64,000 nt of DNA from Hydrotalea sandarakina. Its GTDB lineage: Bacteria > Bacteroidota > Bacteroidia > Chitinophagales > Chitinophagaceae. The translations under genes and the position numbers were made by a program. The notes below the pieces were generated by a model, which was not told the DNA's origin, ran no database searches, and worked only from the letters and a program-made list of their open reading frames with translations. How positions within the stretch are numbered: the stretch's first letter is position 1; the number at the start of each line of letters is the position of its first letter. The stretch spans positions 580,809-644,808 of the forward strand of contig NZ_QKZV01000001.1 in the NCBI RefSeq assembly GCF_003254115.1. Direction: 5' to 3'. This document shows positions 27,812 to 37,860 of this stretch, piece after piece.

Positions 27812-28957
27812 ATGCTTCAATATTGGCTGAACTGGAAGACGCTTATTGCCTTAATTGCACTGCTCATTATTAGCGGCACTATTTTTTATTCAAACTATTT
27901 AGCCAACAAAATTAAACTTGATGAAAAAATAAAAATTGAACAATGGGCAGAAGCTGTAAAAAGCAATGCCAGCAACCAAATTACCGATAATAATTTAAGC
28001 GGCCGCATTTTGAGTGAAAACAGCCAAGATATTCCTATTATAGTTGTTTCAGAAAAGGGTATTGTATTAGACAGTAGAAATGTAGATTCTACGAGGTTAA
28101 CAGACCCTTCCTATTTAAAAAGAAAAATTGATTATTTTAAATCATTACACACTCCCATTGAATGGAACAACCCATTAGATACATCACAAAAAAACATTGT
28201 ATATTATGGTGAATCGCATTTATTGAACGAAGTACGATATTACCCAATAGTTCAACTTATTATTGTAGGATTATTTTTATTTTTCTTAGTTATTGCCCAA
28301 CGCACTGCTTTTCAAAACAACCAAAATCAGCTTTGGGTAGGTATGGCAAAAGAAACAGCGCATCAGTTAGGTACGCCGGTAAGCAGTTTACAGGGATGGA
28401 TTGAAATGCTGAGAACCATACCCGGTAATGAAAAAATTGTAACTGAAATTGAAAAAGATACTAAACGGTTATTATTAATTACGGATAGGTTTGGTAAAAT
28501 TGGCAGCATACCTACTTTAGAGGCAACGAATTTATGTACACAGATTGAACAAATGATTGATTACATAAAAAAACGTTCGGGCGGCAATGTTACGTTTGAA
28601 TTGATTTGTACTGATTATAACCTGCAACCAAAACTTTCACCTGCCTTGTTTGATTGGGCTATTGAAAACCTGTTAAAAAATGCACTTGACGCTATGGAGG
28701 GAAAAGGAAGAATAACCTTACAAATAAAAAAAGTTTCGAAACTAATTTATATTGATATTACAGATACAGGAAAAGGTATTGCCAGGAAAAATTTTGATAC
28801 TGTTTTTAAACCAGGCTTTACAACAAAAAAACGTGGATGGGGTTTAGGCCTTACATTAACCAAACGCATTATAGAACAATATCATAAAGGAAAAATTTTT
28901 ATATTAAACAGCCATGTTGGTAAGGGAACAACCTTTAGAATTATTTTGCCCGGTTAA
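27812..28957 (+). CDS. Two-pass sensor histidine kinase
   Basis: 381 aa. Two membrane helices (residues about 10-28 and 148-162) flank a periplasmic domain of about 115 residues. The phospho-acceptor is His184 in AKETAHQLGTPVSSLQGW, the variant H box (A-H-Q-L-G-T-P) common in Bacteroidetes kinases. The N box is NLLKNALDAM, and the ATP-binding lid includes DTGKGI and GWGLGLTLTKRI. No response regulator is next to it. It diverges from the ABC-F gene across a region with a perfect palindrome. Confidence 0.9.
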   Translation: MLQYWLNWKTLIALIALLIISGTIFYSNYLANKIKLDEKIKIEQWAEAVKSNASNQITDNNLSGRILSENSQDIPIIVVSEKGIVLDSRNVDSTRLTDPSYLKRKIDYFKSLHTPIEWNNPLDTSQKNIVYYGESHLLNEVRYYPIVQLIIVGLFLFFLVIAQRTAFQNNQNQLWVGMAKETAHQLGTPVSSLQGWIEMLRTIPGNEKIVTEIEKDTKRLLLITDRFGKIGSIPTLEATNLCTQIEQMIDYIKKRSGGNVTFELICTDYNLQPKLSPALFDWAIENLLKNALDAMEGKGRITLQIKKVSKLIYIDITDTGKGIARKNFDTVFKPGFTTKKRGWGLGLTLTKRIIEQYHKGKIFILNSHVGKGTTFRIILPG

Positions 28958-28992
28958 TTTTTAAATGAAATGATACCGGCATTTAACGGTCT

Positions 28993-29574
28993 CTAATCTT
29001 GTTTTGAAAAGTATTTTTTTATAATAAATAAATACAATTTTGCAATGATGAAACCATTCAAAATTGCAATGCAAACAATGGGTACAATTACATCGGAAGG
29101 ATAATGTACGCCAAGATAAACTCTGCTATAAGCCACTAATGCTGCCCAAAAAAATAGCAATACGGTTATTTTAGGTAATTGGCTGCGCACCGCAAAAAAG
29201 AAATAAAAAGCCAATGAAAAAGTATTCGCCGCATGCGATGAAACGAACCCATACATACCTCCCCTATAATTGTTTACATAATGCAACAAATTTTCTAACC
29301 CGGGCTCATGGCTTGGACGAAAGCGATGAAAAATAGGCTTAAAAACAGATGAAGCCATTTGATCACTAATTGTTAGCAACAATGCCACCAACAATACAAA
29401 GGGCACAGCTTTCCACTTTAATTTAAATGCTAGTATTATTACCAATAAAACATAAAAAGGCACCCAGGAATATTGTCCACTACACCAATACATAAATCCA
29501 TCGAAAAATGAATTATGGTGACCATTCACGAATATTAAAATTTTCCTATCTAATTCTTCTAAAAATTCTAACAT
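28993..29574 (-). CDS. PAP2-family phosphatase (first of a tandem pair)
   Basis: 193 aa with about five membrane helices. The PAP2 motifs are present: FHRFRPSHEPG (a K/R-x6-R-P-like stretch), FVSSHAANTFSLAF (S-x-H, with S-S-H for the usual S-G-H) and YSRVYLGVHYPSDVI (S-R-x5-H-x3-D). Such enzymes remove phosphate from undecaprenyl pyrophosphate or other lipid phosphates at the membrane. It lies 5 bases after the second PAP2 gene, in one operon. Confidence 0.88.
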   Translation of the reverse strand: MLEFLEELDRKILIFVNGHHNSFFDGFMYWCSGQYSWVPFYVLLVIILAFKLKWKAVPFVLLVALLLTISDQMASSVFKPIFHRFRPSHEPGLENLLHYVNNYRGGMYGFVSSHAANTFSLAFYFFFAVRSQLPKITVLLFFWAALVAYSRVYLGVHYPSDVIVPIVCIAILNGFIIAKLYLFIIKKYFSKQD

Positions 29575-29579
29575 GTTTA

Positions 29580-30209
29580 TTAATTAAACTGTTGTTTATA
29601 GCGTGGCACCGTATATTTTAAAATGAATGGTGATAATGCACCAATAATAAAGCCGCCCAATACATCGGTAGGATAATGCACGCCCAATGCCATTCGCGAA
29701 TAGCCTACCAGTAAAGCCCAGATTAAAACCGGCAATCTATACTTCCAATTTTTAAAAACAATAACTATTGCAAAAAATAATACGAATGCATCGGTGGTAT
29801 GACCTGAAGGGAAAGAAGGACTTCCCCCGGCAGTTAATTTATCAATAAAAGGATAAATTTTAAAGGGGCGGGTTCTGTTAACACCATATTTAAGTATGGT
29901 AGATATTATTTCTGCCAAAAAAATGGAAAACAAAATATACCAGCCACGAAATTGTATGTATTTATTTTTTTTAGAATATCCAACAATTAACATAATAACG
30001 GGTACGCCAATAGCAAAGAAATAGGCCGTATTGGTAATAAAATGAATAAAAGGATCGAACACTTCAATGCGGTGATGATTTAACCAATTTAGAATGGCAA
30101 CATCTGCATTTGCAAGTGTAAGTATAGTTAAATTAATGAAGTGCATACCCGGCAAAATACTTACAATAATTTTAATGACAGTTAAATAAATGCTTAAAAT
30201 ACATTTCAT
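29580..30209 (-). CDS. PAP2-family phosphatase (second of a tandem pair)
   Basis: 209 aa from the first ATG; ATG 30146 (MHFINLTIL) is a possible shorter start that better fits the usual N terminus. Motifs: KYGVNRTRPF, SFPSGHTTDAFVLFF and YSRMALGVHYPTDVLGG, all canonical, with about five to six membrane helices. A lipid phosphatase of the BcrC/PgpB type is likely; which lipid is unclear. It probably arose by duplication with its downstream neighbour, though the two are now quite different. Confidence 0.9.
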   Translation of the reverse strand: MKCILSIYLTVIKIIVSILPGMHFINLTILTLANADVAILNWLNHHRIEVFDPFIHFITNTAYFFAIGVPVIMLIVGYSKKNKYIQFRGWYILFSIFLAEIISTILKYGVNRTRPFKIYPFIDKLTAGGSPSFPSGHTTDAFVLFFAIVIVFKNWKYRLPVLIWALLVGYSRMALGVHYPTDVLGGFIIGALSPFILKYTVPRYKQQFN

Positions 30210-30243
30210 TGCGTTTATTACGCATTAAGAAAGATTTGCAGCA

Positions 30244-32268
30244 TTATTTTAATATAATAGTCGATAATGCCGGTAAATTTACATGAATACGATACCACTC
30301 TTCATCTATGTAAACTTTTTCGCATTTAATTTTTTCATTTTTTATAGTGCCGCTACCAAAAAATTGTACATCATCGGTATTGAAAATTTCAGTCCAACAA
30401 TCTTTCCCATACACATGTACTTCCCAATTTTGTCGAACCACCGGTGTAACATTCAATATAATCAATAAATCATCCGCTTTATTCTTTCCTTTTCTTTTAT
30501 AAACCATTACACATTCAGCACGGTGGTTAAGATCAACCCATTCAAATCCTTCTGTTGAAAATTGTAATTCATATAAAGCAGGTTCGGTAGTATATAGTTT
30601 ATTCAACGCCATAACACACTGCTTCATACCTGCATGCGGAGGATATTGTAATAAATCCCATTGTAATTCACTTTTATAATTCCATTCGTTGGTGGCACCA
30701 AATTCATTGCCCATGAAAAGTAATTTAGCACCCGGATGCGTAAACATATAAGTATAAAGGGTACGAAGATTAGCGAACTTTTGCCATTCATCGCCCGGCA
30801 TTTTATAAATCATAGGACTTTTACCGTGCACCACTTCATCATGACTTAATGGCAACATGAAATTTTCATTATAAAAATACATCATGCTAAATGTAAACTT
30901 ATCCTGAAAAGCTGAGCGAAAAATTGGATCTACTTTAAAATAGTCTAATGTATCGTGCATCCACCCCATCATCCATTTCATGCCAAATCCAAGCCCACCC
31001 TCAAATGTAGGTTTACTAATTTTAGGCCAGTCGGTGGCTTCTTCAGCAATGGTTTGAATGTCGGGAAAATCGCGATATAAAGTTTCATTCAAATCTTTAA
31101 TGAAAGCGATGGCTTCTAAATTTCCGTTTCCCCCAAATTCATTGGGCTCCCATTGGCCTTCACTACGGCTGTAATCTAAACGAAGAATAGAGCTTACGGC
31201 ATCTACCCTTAAACCATCTGCATGAAATGCATCGCACCAAAAGCAGGCATTACTTATTAAAAAGCTTTTAACTTCACCTCTTTTATAGTTGAAAATATAT
31301 GAATTCCAATCGGGATGATACCCTTTTCGCATATCGGCATATTCGTAAGTATGTGTTCCATCAAACATGAATAATCCATGTGCATCGTATGGGAAATGTG
31401 AGGGCACCCAGTCTAAAAAAACTCCAATACCTGCTTTATGCAGTTCATTCACTAAATATGCAAAACCTTGCGGATTCCCAAAACGAGAAGTGGGAGCATA
31501 ATAACCGGTGCCTTGATATCCCCAACTTCCATCAAATGGATGTTCCATAACAGGCATAAATTCAACATGTGTAAAACCCATTTCTTTTACATAAGGCACC
31601 AGGCGTTCGGCAATTTGTTCATAGGTATTATAAGTTTCTTCATTGTATTTATCGGGGCGCATCCAACTGGCTAAGTGTACCTCATAAACTGAAATAGGGG
31701 CTGATAAGTTATTCTTAGAATGGCGATTTTGCATCCATTGTGCATCATCCCATTCATATTGTGTTTGCCAGGTAATAGAGGCAGTATAAGGTCTTTTTTC
31801 CCAAAAATGGGCAAATGGGTCACCTTTATCTAATTCCATTCCCTGATAACCAACAATATGATATTTATAAGCTTCACCTTGTAATACACCGGGAATAAAG
31901 CCCTCCCAAATTCCAGAGCGGTCTAAACGCACTTTTAAAGGATGCGCGGTTTTATTCCACTTATTAAAATAGCCAATTACACTTACGGCACTTGCATTGG
32001 GTGCCCAAACGGCAAAATAAGTTCCTTGTTTTCCCAAAACTTCCAACTGCTTATTTCCGAATAAATGATATAAACGATAATGTGTTCCTTGCTGAAAATT
32101 GTTGATGTCTTCTTCTGTAAAAAGCGAATAATTCCACACACTTTGTTGAGTATCAACAAAATGCACTGTTTCATAAGGGGGCATATCCCCGTTCTTTAAT
32201 GCAGCAATGCCCACCAACTTTTTTGGATTAAAATTGTTATTATTATTTTTTTTTGTAGAATTAAACAT
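30244..32268 (-). CDS. glgB: 1,4-alpha-glucan branching enzyme GlgB
   Basis: 674 aa. An N-terminal CBM48 domain (YRLYHLFGNKQLEVLGKQGTYFAVWAPNASAVSVIG) precedes the GH13 barrel. The barrel contains GYYAPTSRFGNPQ, the nucleophile Asp in GLRVDAVSSIL, the acid Glu in TIAEEATDWP and LSHDEVVHGKSPM. A C-terminal beta domain follows. The enzyme adds alpha-1,6 branches to glycogen. It opens the leftward edge of the glycogen/alpha-glucan region that includes glgC and glgA. It is divergent from the receptor gene at 32378. Confidence 0.96.
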   Translation of the reverse strand: MFNSTKKNNNNNFNPKKLVGIAALKNGDMPPYETVHFVDTQQSVWNYSLFTEEDINNFQQGTHYRLYHLFGNKQLEVLGKQGTYFAVWAPNASAVSVIGYFNKWNKTAHPLKVRLDRSGIWEGFIPGVLQGEAYKYHIVGYQGMELDKGDPFAHFWEKRPYTASITWQTQYEWDDAQWMQNRHSKNNLSAPISVYEVHLASWMRPDKYNEETYNTYEQIAERLVPYVKEMGFTHVEFMPVMEHPFDGSWGYQGTGYYAPTSRFGNPQGFAYLVNELHKAGIGVFLDWVPSHFPYDAHGLFMFDGTHTYEYADMRKGYHPDWNSYIFNYKRGEVKSFLISNACFWCDAFHADGLRVDAVSSILRLDYSRSEGQWEPNEFGGNGNLEAIAFIKDLNETLYRDFPDIQTIAEEATDWPKISKPTFEGGLGFGMKWMMGWMHDTLDYFKVDPIFRSAFQDKFTFSMMYFYNENFMLPLSHDEVVHGKSPMIYKMPGDEWQKFANLRTLYTYMFTHPGAKLLFMGNEFGATNEWNYKSELQWDLLQYPPHAGMKQCVMALNKLYTTEPALYELQFSTEGFEWVDLNHRAECVMVYKRKGKNKADDLLIILNVTPVVRQNWEVHVYGKDCWTEIFNTDDVQFFGSGTIKNEKIKCEKVYIDEEWYRIHVNLPALSTIILK

Positions 32269-32377
32269 ATTACTTATTTTGTCGAATATTAAAAATAACT
32301 AACCTTTACTAATTGTTTTTACAAGCTACAATTTATGCTTTTAAAATGAAATGACCTTTGAATTTACAACTGCCTTT

Positions 32378-35146
32378 ATGAGAAAAATATTGCCAATATT
32401 CCTATTCTTTTTCTTTCCGGCTTTTGCCATTGCACAAGATGTCTTATTGAAAGGTACGATCATTGACACAACAGCTCGAGTAAAATTATCAAATGCAGTA
32501 GTAGCTGTATTACGTGCTAAAGATTCCGTTTTATTGAATTATACGCGTACTAAAAATGATGGTAGTTTTTCTATTGGCATCCCTCAAAATATGAAGACAG
32601 TTATTATGGTATCCTATCCTAATTATGCTGATTTTTTAGACACGGTACCTTCACAATTGCAGCAGAATAACACCTTAATTGATATTGGAAATATTTATTT
32701 AGAAACCAAAGCACATATTTTACAAGAAGTAATTGTACAGCAACGTGTAGCTGCCATTAAAGTAAAAGGCGACACAACTGAATTTAAAGCAGATAGTTTT
32801 CATGCCGGCCCCAATGCTTCAGTGCAAGATTTATTAAAGAAATTGCCGGGTATACAAGTTAATGCGCGGGGAGAAATTACTGCTCAAGGTGAAAAAGTGA
32901 GAAAAGTTTTAGTAGATGGGGAAGAATTTTTTAGCGATGACCCGGCTGTTGTAACGCAAAATTTACGTGCGGATTATGTTGATAAGGTGCAAGTGTATGA
33001 TAAGAAAAGTGACCAGGCAGTTTTCTCAGGAATTGACGATGGTGAAAAAACCAAAACCATTAATTTAACTTTAAAAGAAGATAAAAAGAAAGGTTACTTT
33101 GGAAAATTAGAAGCAGGTAGCGATGCCAATCAGTACCACTATGAAAAAGCAATGGTAAATTCATTTCAGAAGAAAAAGAAATTTGCCGCTTATGTTACCA
33201 ACGACAATACAAAATACGAATCACTGAACTGGAATGAGAAAACCAATTATGGGAATGACTTAAACCAAAACACTGATGTACAAGATGATGGCACCATTTG
33301 GATTTCACAAACTTCAGATGAATTTAGTTATGGTAGTGGCTTGCCTATATCTACTACAGGGGGGCTAACTTATAGCAATAAATGGGATGCTGATAAACAA
33401 AATATAAATGGCACTTATCAATTCAATCATTTAAATATTGTTGGCCAAACCAACTCCATTACTCAATATATTTTACCTGACACCACCTTTATTAATAAGG
33501 TACAGCAAAATGCCACAAACATGCGTCAACGACATAGGGTAAATGGAACCTATGAATGGCAGATTGATTCTTCCAGCTCATTAAAAGTTACCGTTACAGG
33601 CTCAAAAATAAAAAGGGATGATAATAATCTTTACACCGGTCAATCCATTAGCCAGGAAAATCAAATTATTAATGAAACGGATAGAACAACTACTTCAAAT
33701 GGAACAGAAAACAATTTGTTAACCAATCTTTTTTGGCGTAAAAAATTTAAAAAAGCAGGAAGAACCATTTCGTTCAATAGCAATATCAATTTTTCAGGAC
33801 GTAATAGTACGGGGTACTTAATTGCTCAAAATAGTTTTTTCGATAAATTAGGTTTTTTAACAGCTGCTCAAAATATTAATCAGTATAAAACCAACAATGA
33901 AAATGTTGCGGGTGTAGATGGCAAATTGGTTTACACAGAACCATTATGGAAAAAAACATTTTTAGAACTAAATTATCGGTTCGGCTTTTCGGGTAATGAT
34001 GCACAACGAAACACTTTTGCCAAAGACAGCAGTAATGGCAAGTATGATATTGGAGTTGATTCACTGACCAACCATTTCAAATACAATATCAATAGTCAAT
34101 CTGGCGGTGCTACTTTTCGATACAATGGGAAAAAAGTCAATTTCTCATTTGGAAGTGGTATTGGTATTACCTCATTTCAATTACATGATCAAATACAACA
34201 AACCAATCGTTCCATTCAGTTCACCAATTTATTACCAACCGCTGCTATAAATTTCACGCCAAAAGCACAACGAAAAATAAGCTTAACTTATACAGGTTCA
34301 ACACAAAATCCTACCCTATCTCAAATACAGCCATTAATTGATAATACCGACCCGTTAAATATAAACATTGGTAATCCGTATTTAAAACAAGCATATAATC
34401 ATCGCTTTCAGTTATCCGTTTCAGATTTTAAAGTACTTAAAAGCAGAAATCTTTATATAAGTGGAAATTTTAATCTTACTAATAATGCTATTAGTTCATC
34501 TAGCAATGTAGATAGTTTAGGAAGACGGATAAATCAAGCCATTAACGTTAATGGAAATTATAATGGCAATATTTTTATGTTTTACAGTTTTGAAGTAGTG
34601 CCTACCTGGATTGCTGGGTTCAGTAGTACGCCAGGATTTAATCGTTATATCAATTATATAAATGGAGAGAAAAATGTTACCAACAATCAAAACATAAACT
34701 TTGGTATATATTTTGGCCGCTGGAGCGACAAAAAAGTGAATTTTTATGTGAATGCAGATATTACCAGAAATTATTCCAATTCATCCATTAGTCCTAACAA
34801 TACAACAAAATACTGGAGCTTTACACCTTACATAAACTTTACGGCTAAATTACCTGCTAAATTTTATTTTGAAGCCAACAGCAACATTAGTATTTATGAA
34901 AAAACAAGTGTATTTACCGGCAATGCGGATATATATTTGGTAAATGCCTCATTGAAAAAAACGTTCACAAAAAGTGATAAGTGGGAATTGAAATTCTCAG
35001 TGAATGATTTATTGAACCAAAATAGAGGTATTAACAGAAATATTAGCAGTAATTTCATTTCACAAACCATTCAACAAACCATTCAGCGCTATTTCCTTTT
35101 AAGCATAACCTATAATTTTAGCAAAAACGGAAAACCGTCAGAATAA
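32378..35146 (+). CDS. Outer-membrane beta-barrel receptor with regulatory-like domain
   Basis: About 922 aa from MRKILPIFLFF, chosen because it gives a clean signal peptide ending AIAQ. A CarboxypepD-like domain comes first (KGTIIDTTARVKLSNAVVAVL, KNDGSFSIGIP). A plug-like domain follows (DLLKKLPGIQVNARGEITAQGEKVRKVLVDGEEFF), then a long barrel ending LLSITYNFSK. The VLVDGEEFF and DDPAVVTQNLRADYVDKVQVYDKKSD stretches are typical of this Bacteroidetes receptor class. The next gene encodes a GLPGLI protein, its common partner. The cargo is unknown; neighbouring glucan genes make an alpha-glucan or peptide conceivable (inference). Confidence 0.87.
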   Translation: MRKILPIFLFFFFPAFAIAQDVLLKGTIIDTTARVKLSNAVVAVLRAKDSVLLNYTRTKNDGSFSIGIPQNMKTVIMVSYPNYADFLDTVPSQLQQNNTLIDIGNIYLETKAHILQEVIVQQRVAAIKVKGDTTEFKADSFHAGPNASVQDLLKKLPGIQVNARGEITAQGEKVRKVLVDGEEFFSDDPAVVTQNLRADYVDKVQVYDKKSDQAVFSGIDDGEKTKTINLTLKEDKKKGYFGKLEAGSDANQYHYEKAMVNSFQKKKKFAAYVTNDNTKYESLNWNEKTNYGNDLNQNTDVQDDGTIWISQTSDEFSYGSGLPISTTGGLTYSNKWDADKQNINGTYQFNHLNIVGQTNSITQYILPDTTFINKVQQNATNMRQRHRVNGTYEWQIDSSSSLKVTVTGSKIKRDDNNLYTGQSISQENQIINETDRTTTSNGTENNLLTNLFWRKKFKKAGRTISFNSNINFSGRNSTGYLIAQNSFFDKLGFLTAAQNINQYKTNNENVAGVDGKLVYTEPLWKKTFLELNYRFGFSGNDAQRNTFAKDSSNGKYDIGVDSLTNHFKYNINSQSGGATFRYNGKKVNFSFGSGIGITSFQLHDQIQQTNRSIQFTNLLPTAAINFTPKAQRKISLTYTGSTQNPTLSQIQPLIDNTDPLNINIGNPYLKQAYNHRFQLSVSDFKVLKSRNLYISGNFNLTNNAISSSSNVDSLGRRINQAINVNGNYNGNIFMFYSFEVVPTWIAGFSSTPGFNRYINYINGEKNVTNNQNINFGIYFGRWSDKKVNFYVNADITRNYSNSSISPNNTTKYWSFTPYINFTAKLPAKFYFEANSNISIYEKTSVFTGNADIYLVNASLKKTFTKSDKWELKFSVNDLLNQNRGINRNISSNFISQTIQQTIQRYFLLSITYNFSKNGKPSE

Positions 35147-35189
35147 AGTTTAATTGTAAACTGTTACATAAAATAAACTAATGTACCAT

Positions 35190-35930
35190 ATGAAAGGTGT
35201 ACTTATTTTTTTATTCTCATGTCTGCTCATGTTTCATACCAAAGCTCAAAATACATTCATCTATTCAGGAAAAGTATATTTTGAAAAAAGGGTAAATCAA
35301 TACCAGTTACTAGATATGGATAATGATGAGATCTGGTCAGAGTTAATGAAAAAAACAATGCCCAAAATTACTGTTGATGAATTTGTACTATCGTTTAACA
35401 AAGGGGTTAGTTTATATGAAATGGAGAAGGAAAATGAAAATAACAAATATATTTTTGGCATGAAGCCTTCCACACAAAATATTATTTGGAAAAATTTAGA
35501 ACAAAATAAAATTGAAGAGCAAAAAGAAGTATTTGAACAACAATATTTGTTAAAAGATTCACTTAGAAAATTAGAATGGCGCATTACAGGTGAAACCCGC
35601 GAAATTGCAGGATTTGATTGTAAAAAAGCAGTAACTAAAATTTGTGATTCAGTTTATGTAGTAGCATTTTATACCGATCAAATTCCGGTAAGTAGCGGAC
35701 CGGAGAGCTTTAGTGGGTTACCCGGACTTATTTTAGGTTTAGCAGTACCCAGATTATATACAACATGGTTTGCTACTAAACTTGAATTATTACCACCCAA
35801 TACTAATATTTCAATGCCCAAGCTTAAAGGTAAAGCAACCAATTGGGATGGCTTACAAAAAGATTTATTGAATGGTATGAAAGATTGGGGAAAATCCGGA
35901 CCTAAATATGTTTGGAATGCTTTACTATAA
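35190..35930 (+). CDS. GLPGLI family protein
   Basis: About 246 aa. A signal peptide (GVLIFLFSCLLMFHTKAQ) is followed by a beta-rich body. The family motif is in SGPESFSGLPGLILGL. ITGETREIAGFDCKKAVT and AFYTDQIPVSSGP are also typical. GLPGLI proteins are secreted Bacteroidetes proteins of unknown function, often encoded next to TonB-linked receptors, as here. ATG 35190 gives a better signal peptide than 35181. It ends at a perfect palindromic terminator shared with the convergent amylase gene. Confidence 0.9.
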   Translation: MKGVLIFLFSCLLMFHTKAQNTFIYSGKVYFEKRVNQYQLLDMDNDEIWSELMKKTMPKITVDEFVLSFNKGVSLYEMEKENENNKYIFGMKPSTQNIIWKNLEQNKIEEQKEVFEQQYLLKDSLRKLEWRITGETREIAGFDCKKAVTKICDSVYVVAFYTDQIPVSSGPESFSGLPGLILGLAVPRLYTTWFATKLELLPPNTNISMPKLKGKATNWDGLQKDLLNGMKDWGKSGPKYVWNALL

Positions 35931-35934
35931 AATT

Positions 35935-35967
35935 GCCCGCATTCAATATTGAATGCGGGCGAAATTT
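35935..35967. terminator. Perfect-palindrome terminator between convergent genes
   Basis: GCCCGCATTCAA (35935-35946), AT, then TTGAATGCGGGC (35949-35960) form a 12-bp perfect stem with a minimal loop, flanked by A- and T-rich tails. It can serve both the GLPGLI gene and the convergent amylase. Confidence 0.82.
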
Positions 35968-35985
35968 TCAAATCATTACTTTACT

Positions 35986-37857
35986 TTATTTCTTTAATTC
36001 TATAATCATTAAGGTTTTTGCCGGCACTGAAAAATCTTGACCTACTTCCGCATCATTCATAACGTTTAACCCTTTACGAAAACCGGAAGTACGTTCAGCA
36101 AAACTGCTCCAACTAATTTGATGTTCTTTTTCATTAGTATTCATCACACACATTATAGTTTGATTATCTGTATATCTAAAATATACATAAACACCATCTT
36201 TGGGAACATATTGCATTAATTTTCCGTGTGTTAAAGCAGGAGAATTCTTTCGGAAATTAGCCAACTTTTTAGTGTAAGCTTGAACAGACAATTCATCTTT
36301 ATTTAGCCCTTCCCCGGTAAATGCATTCTTTTTATCACCTGCCCAACCACCGGGAAAATCCAATCTAACCCATCCGTCCGGATTAGAAAAACCTTTCATG
36401 AGTACTTCAGTGCCATAATACATTTGAGGTATTCCCCTACTGGTTAGCAGCCAAGCTATACCCATTTTTTGTTTATCTACATCTTCTTTTACTTCTGAGA
36501 AAAATCTGGATAAATCGTGGTTATCTAAAAAAATTACATTACGCATCGGATTAGTGTACAGAAAATCTTTTGCCAGTGTGCTATACAGTCTATTTACACC
36601 TTCAGTCCAACCAAATGGTTGGTTTACTGCAGGCAATATACCATCAAACAATAATTGAAAGTCTGTTGCACCTTGCAAATTACTTTTAAAGGGAATATTG
36701 ATTTTATTGTCAACAAAATAAGCCTGGCTTGAAACACCATGTACCCAAGTTTCACCGAACATTGTAATTTTAGGATATTCCTTTTCAAGTGCAGCATTAC
36801 AACGATTCATAAAATCCAAATCATTGTAAATGTAGGTATCAATACGCCATCCATCAATTCCAAATTTTTCTACACTCCAAATTGCATGCTGAATTAAAAA
36901 ATTAGCAACATAAGGATTGTTTTGGTTTAAATCGGGCATTTTTTGCGTAAACCAACCATCACTGGTAATTTTTTTATCAATGGCGGAAGCATAAGGATCG
37001 TATAAAGGTTGGTCTTTATAAGAAGTTTGTGTAAAGGTGGGCCATCGATGAAACCAATCGTGCGTTGGGGGGTCTAGGAAGAAAATATTCTTACTGCCAA
37101 CATGATTATAAACAGCATCTTGAATTAGTTTCATACCACGTTTGTGCAATTCATTACTTAGTTCCAAATACATGGATTCACCACCTAAACGAGGTTCAAT
37201 TTTATAATGGTTAGTAAAGGAATAGCCATGTTCCGTTCTATTTGGTTCATCATTTTCAATTACGGGCGTAAGCCATAAAGCAGTTACCCCCAATTTTTGT
37301 AAATAATCAAGGTGGTTAATAATACCTTTAAAATCACCCCCATGACGTAAGTAAATAGAATCACGGTTAAGCGATTGATCGAGCATTCCGGGTACACGGT
37401 CGTTAGATGGGTCACCGTTACTAAAACGATCGGGCATGATTAAATAAATAAAATCACCGGAATTGACTCCCTGTGCAAATTGGGTACCGTTACCTTGTCT
37501 TCTTTCGTATAAAGGCCACTGAATTGTTTGTTTGGAATTTCCTGCCCAAAAAATAATGGGAACAATACCCGGTTTAGCAGCAGCAGTAATATCAATATCA
37601 ACAGCTACATAGGTTTTATTATCTAAACCATGAACTTTCAAAAGTTTTACACCAGGATAGTCAATTTGAATTTGATTAAGATTGATTGAGTCTGGAACTC
37701 CACTTTTTATTAAGAGTTGAATTTGATGATGTTGCATACCTACCCACCAGTTAATTGGGTAAACGGAAGGTTTTTGTGCCAATAAACTAAGAGGCATAGT
37801 GAGTATACTACAAAATGCAATGAACCATTTCTGTAGTTGTACATAGTTTTTTTTCAT
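35986..37857 (-). CDS. Secreted GH13 alpha-amylase (neopullulanase/cyclomaltodextrinase type)
   Basis: 623 aa. A signal peptide (FIAFCSILTMPLSLLAQ) is followed by an Ig-like N-terminal domain of the cyclomaltodextrinase type (INWWVGMQHHQIQLLIK, about residues 30-115). The GH13 barrel comes next: DRFSNGDPSND, DAVYNHVG, the nucleophile Asp340 in GWRIDTY, acid Glu369 in GETW, and Asp448 in LDNHD. A C-terminal beta domain ends the chain. It cleaves maltodextrins or pullulan in the periplasm, like SusA. It is 3 bases after the MFS transporter gene, so the pair degrades and imports alpha-glucans. Confidence 0.93.
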   Translation of the reverse strand: MKKNYVQLQKWFIAFCSILTMPLSLLAQKPSVYPINWWVGMQHHQIQLLIKSGVPDSINLNQIQIDYPGVKLLKVHGLDNKTYVAVDIDITAAAKPGIVPIIFWAGNSKQTIQWPLYERRQGNGTQFAQGVNSGDFIYLIMPDRFSNGDPSNDRVPGMLDQSLNRDSIYLRHGGDFKGIINHLDYLQKLGVTALWLTPVIENDEPNRTEHGYSFTNHYKIEPRLGGESMYLELSNELHKRGMKLIQDAVYNHVGSKNIFFLDPPTHDWFHRWPTFTQTSYKDQPLYDPYASAIDKKITSDGWFTQKMPDLNQNNPYVANFLIQHAIWSVEKFGIDGWRIDTYIYNDLDFMNRCNAALEKEYPKITMFGETWVHGVSSQAYFVDNKINIPFKSNLQGATDFQLLFDGILPAVNQPFGWTEGVNRLYSTLAKDFLYTNPMRNVIFLDNHDLSRFFSEVKEDVDKQKMGIAWLLTSRGIPQMYYGTEVLMKGFSNPDGWVRLDFPGGWAGDKKNAFTGEGLNKDELSVQAYTKKLANFRKNSPALTHGKLMQYVPKDGVYVYFRYTDNQTIMCVMNTNEKEHQISWSSFAERTSGFRKGLNVMNDAEVGQDFSVPAKTLMIIELKK

Positions 37858-37860
37858 ACA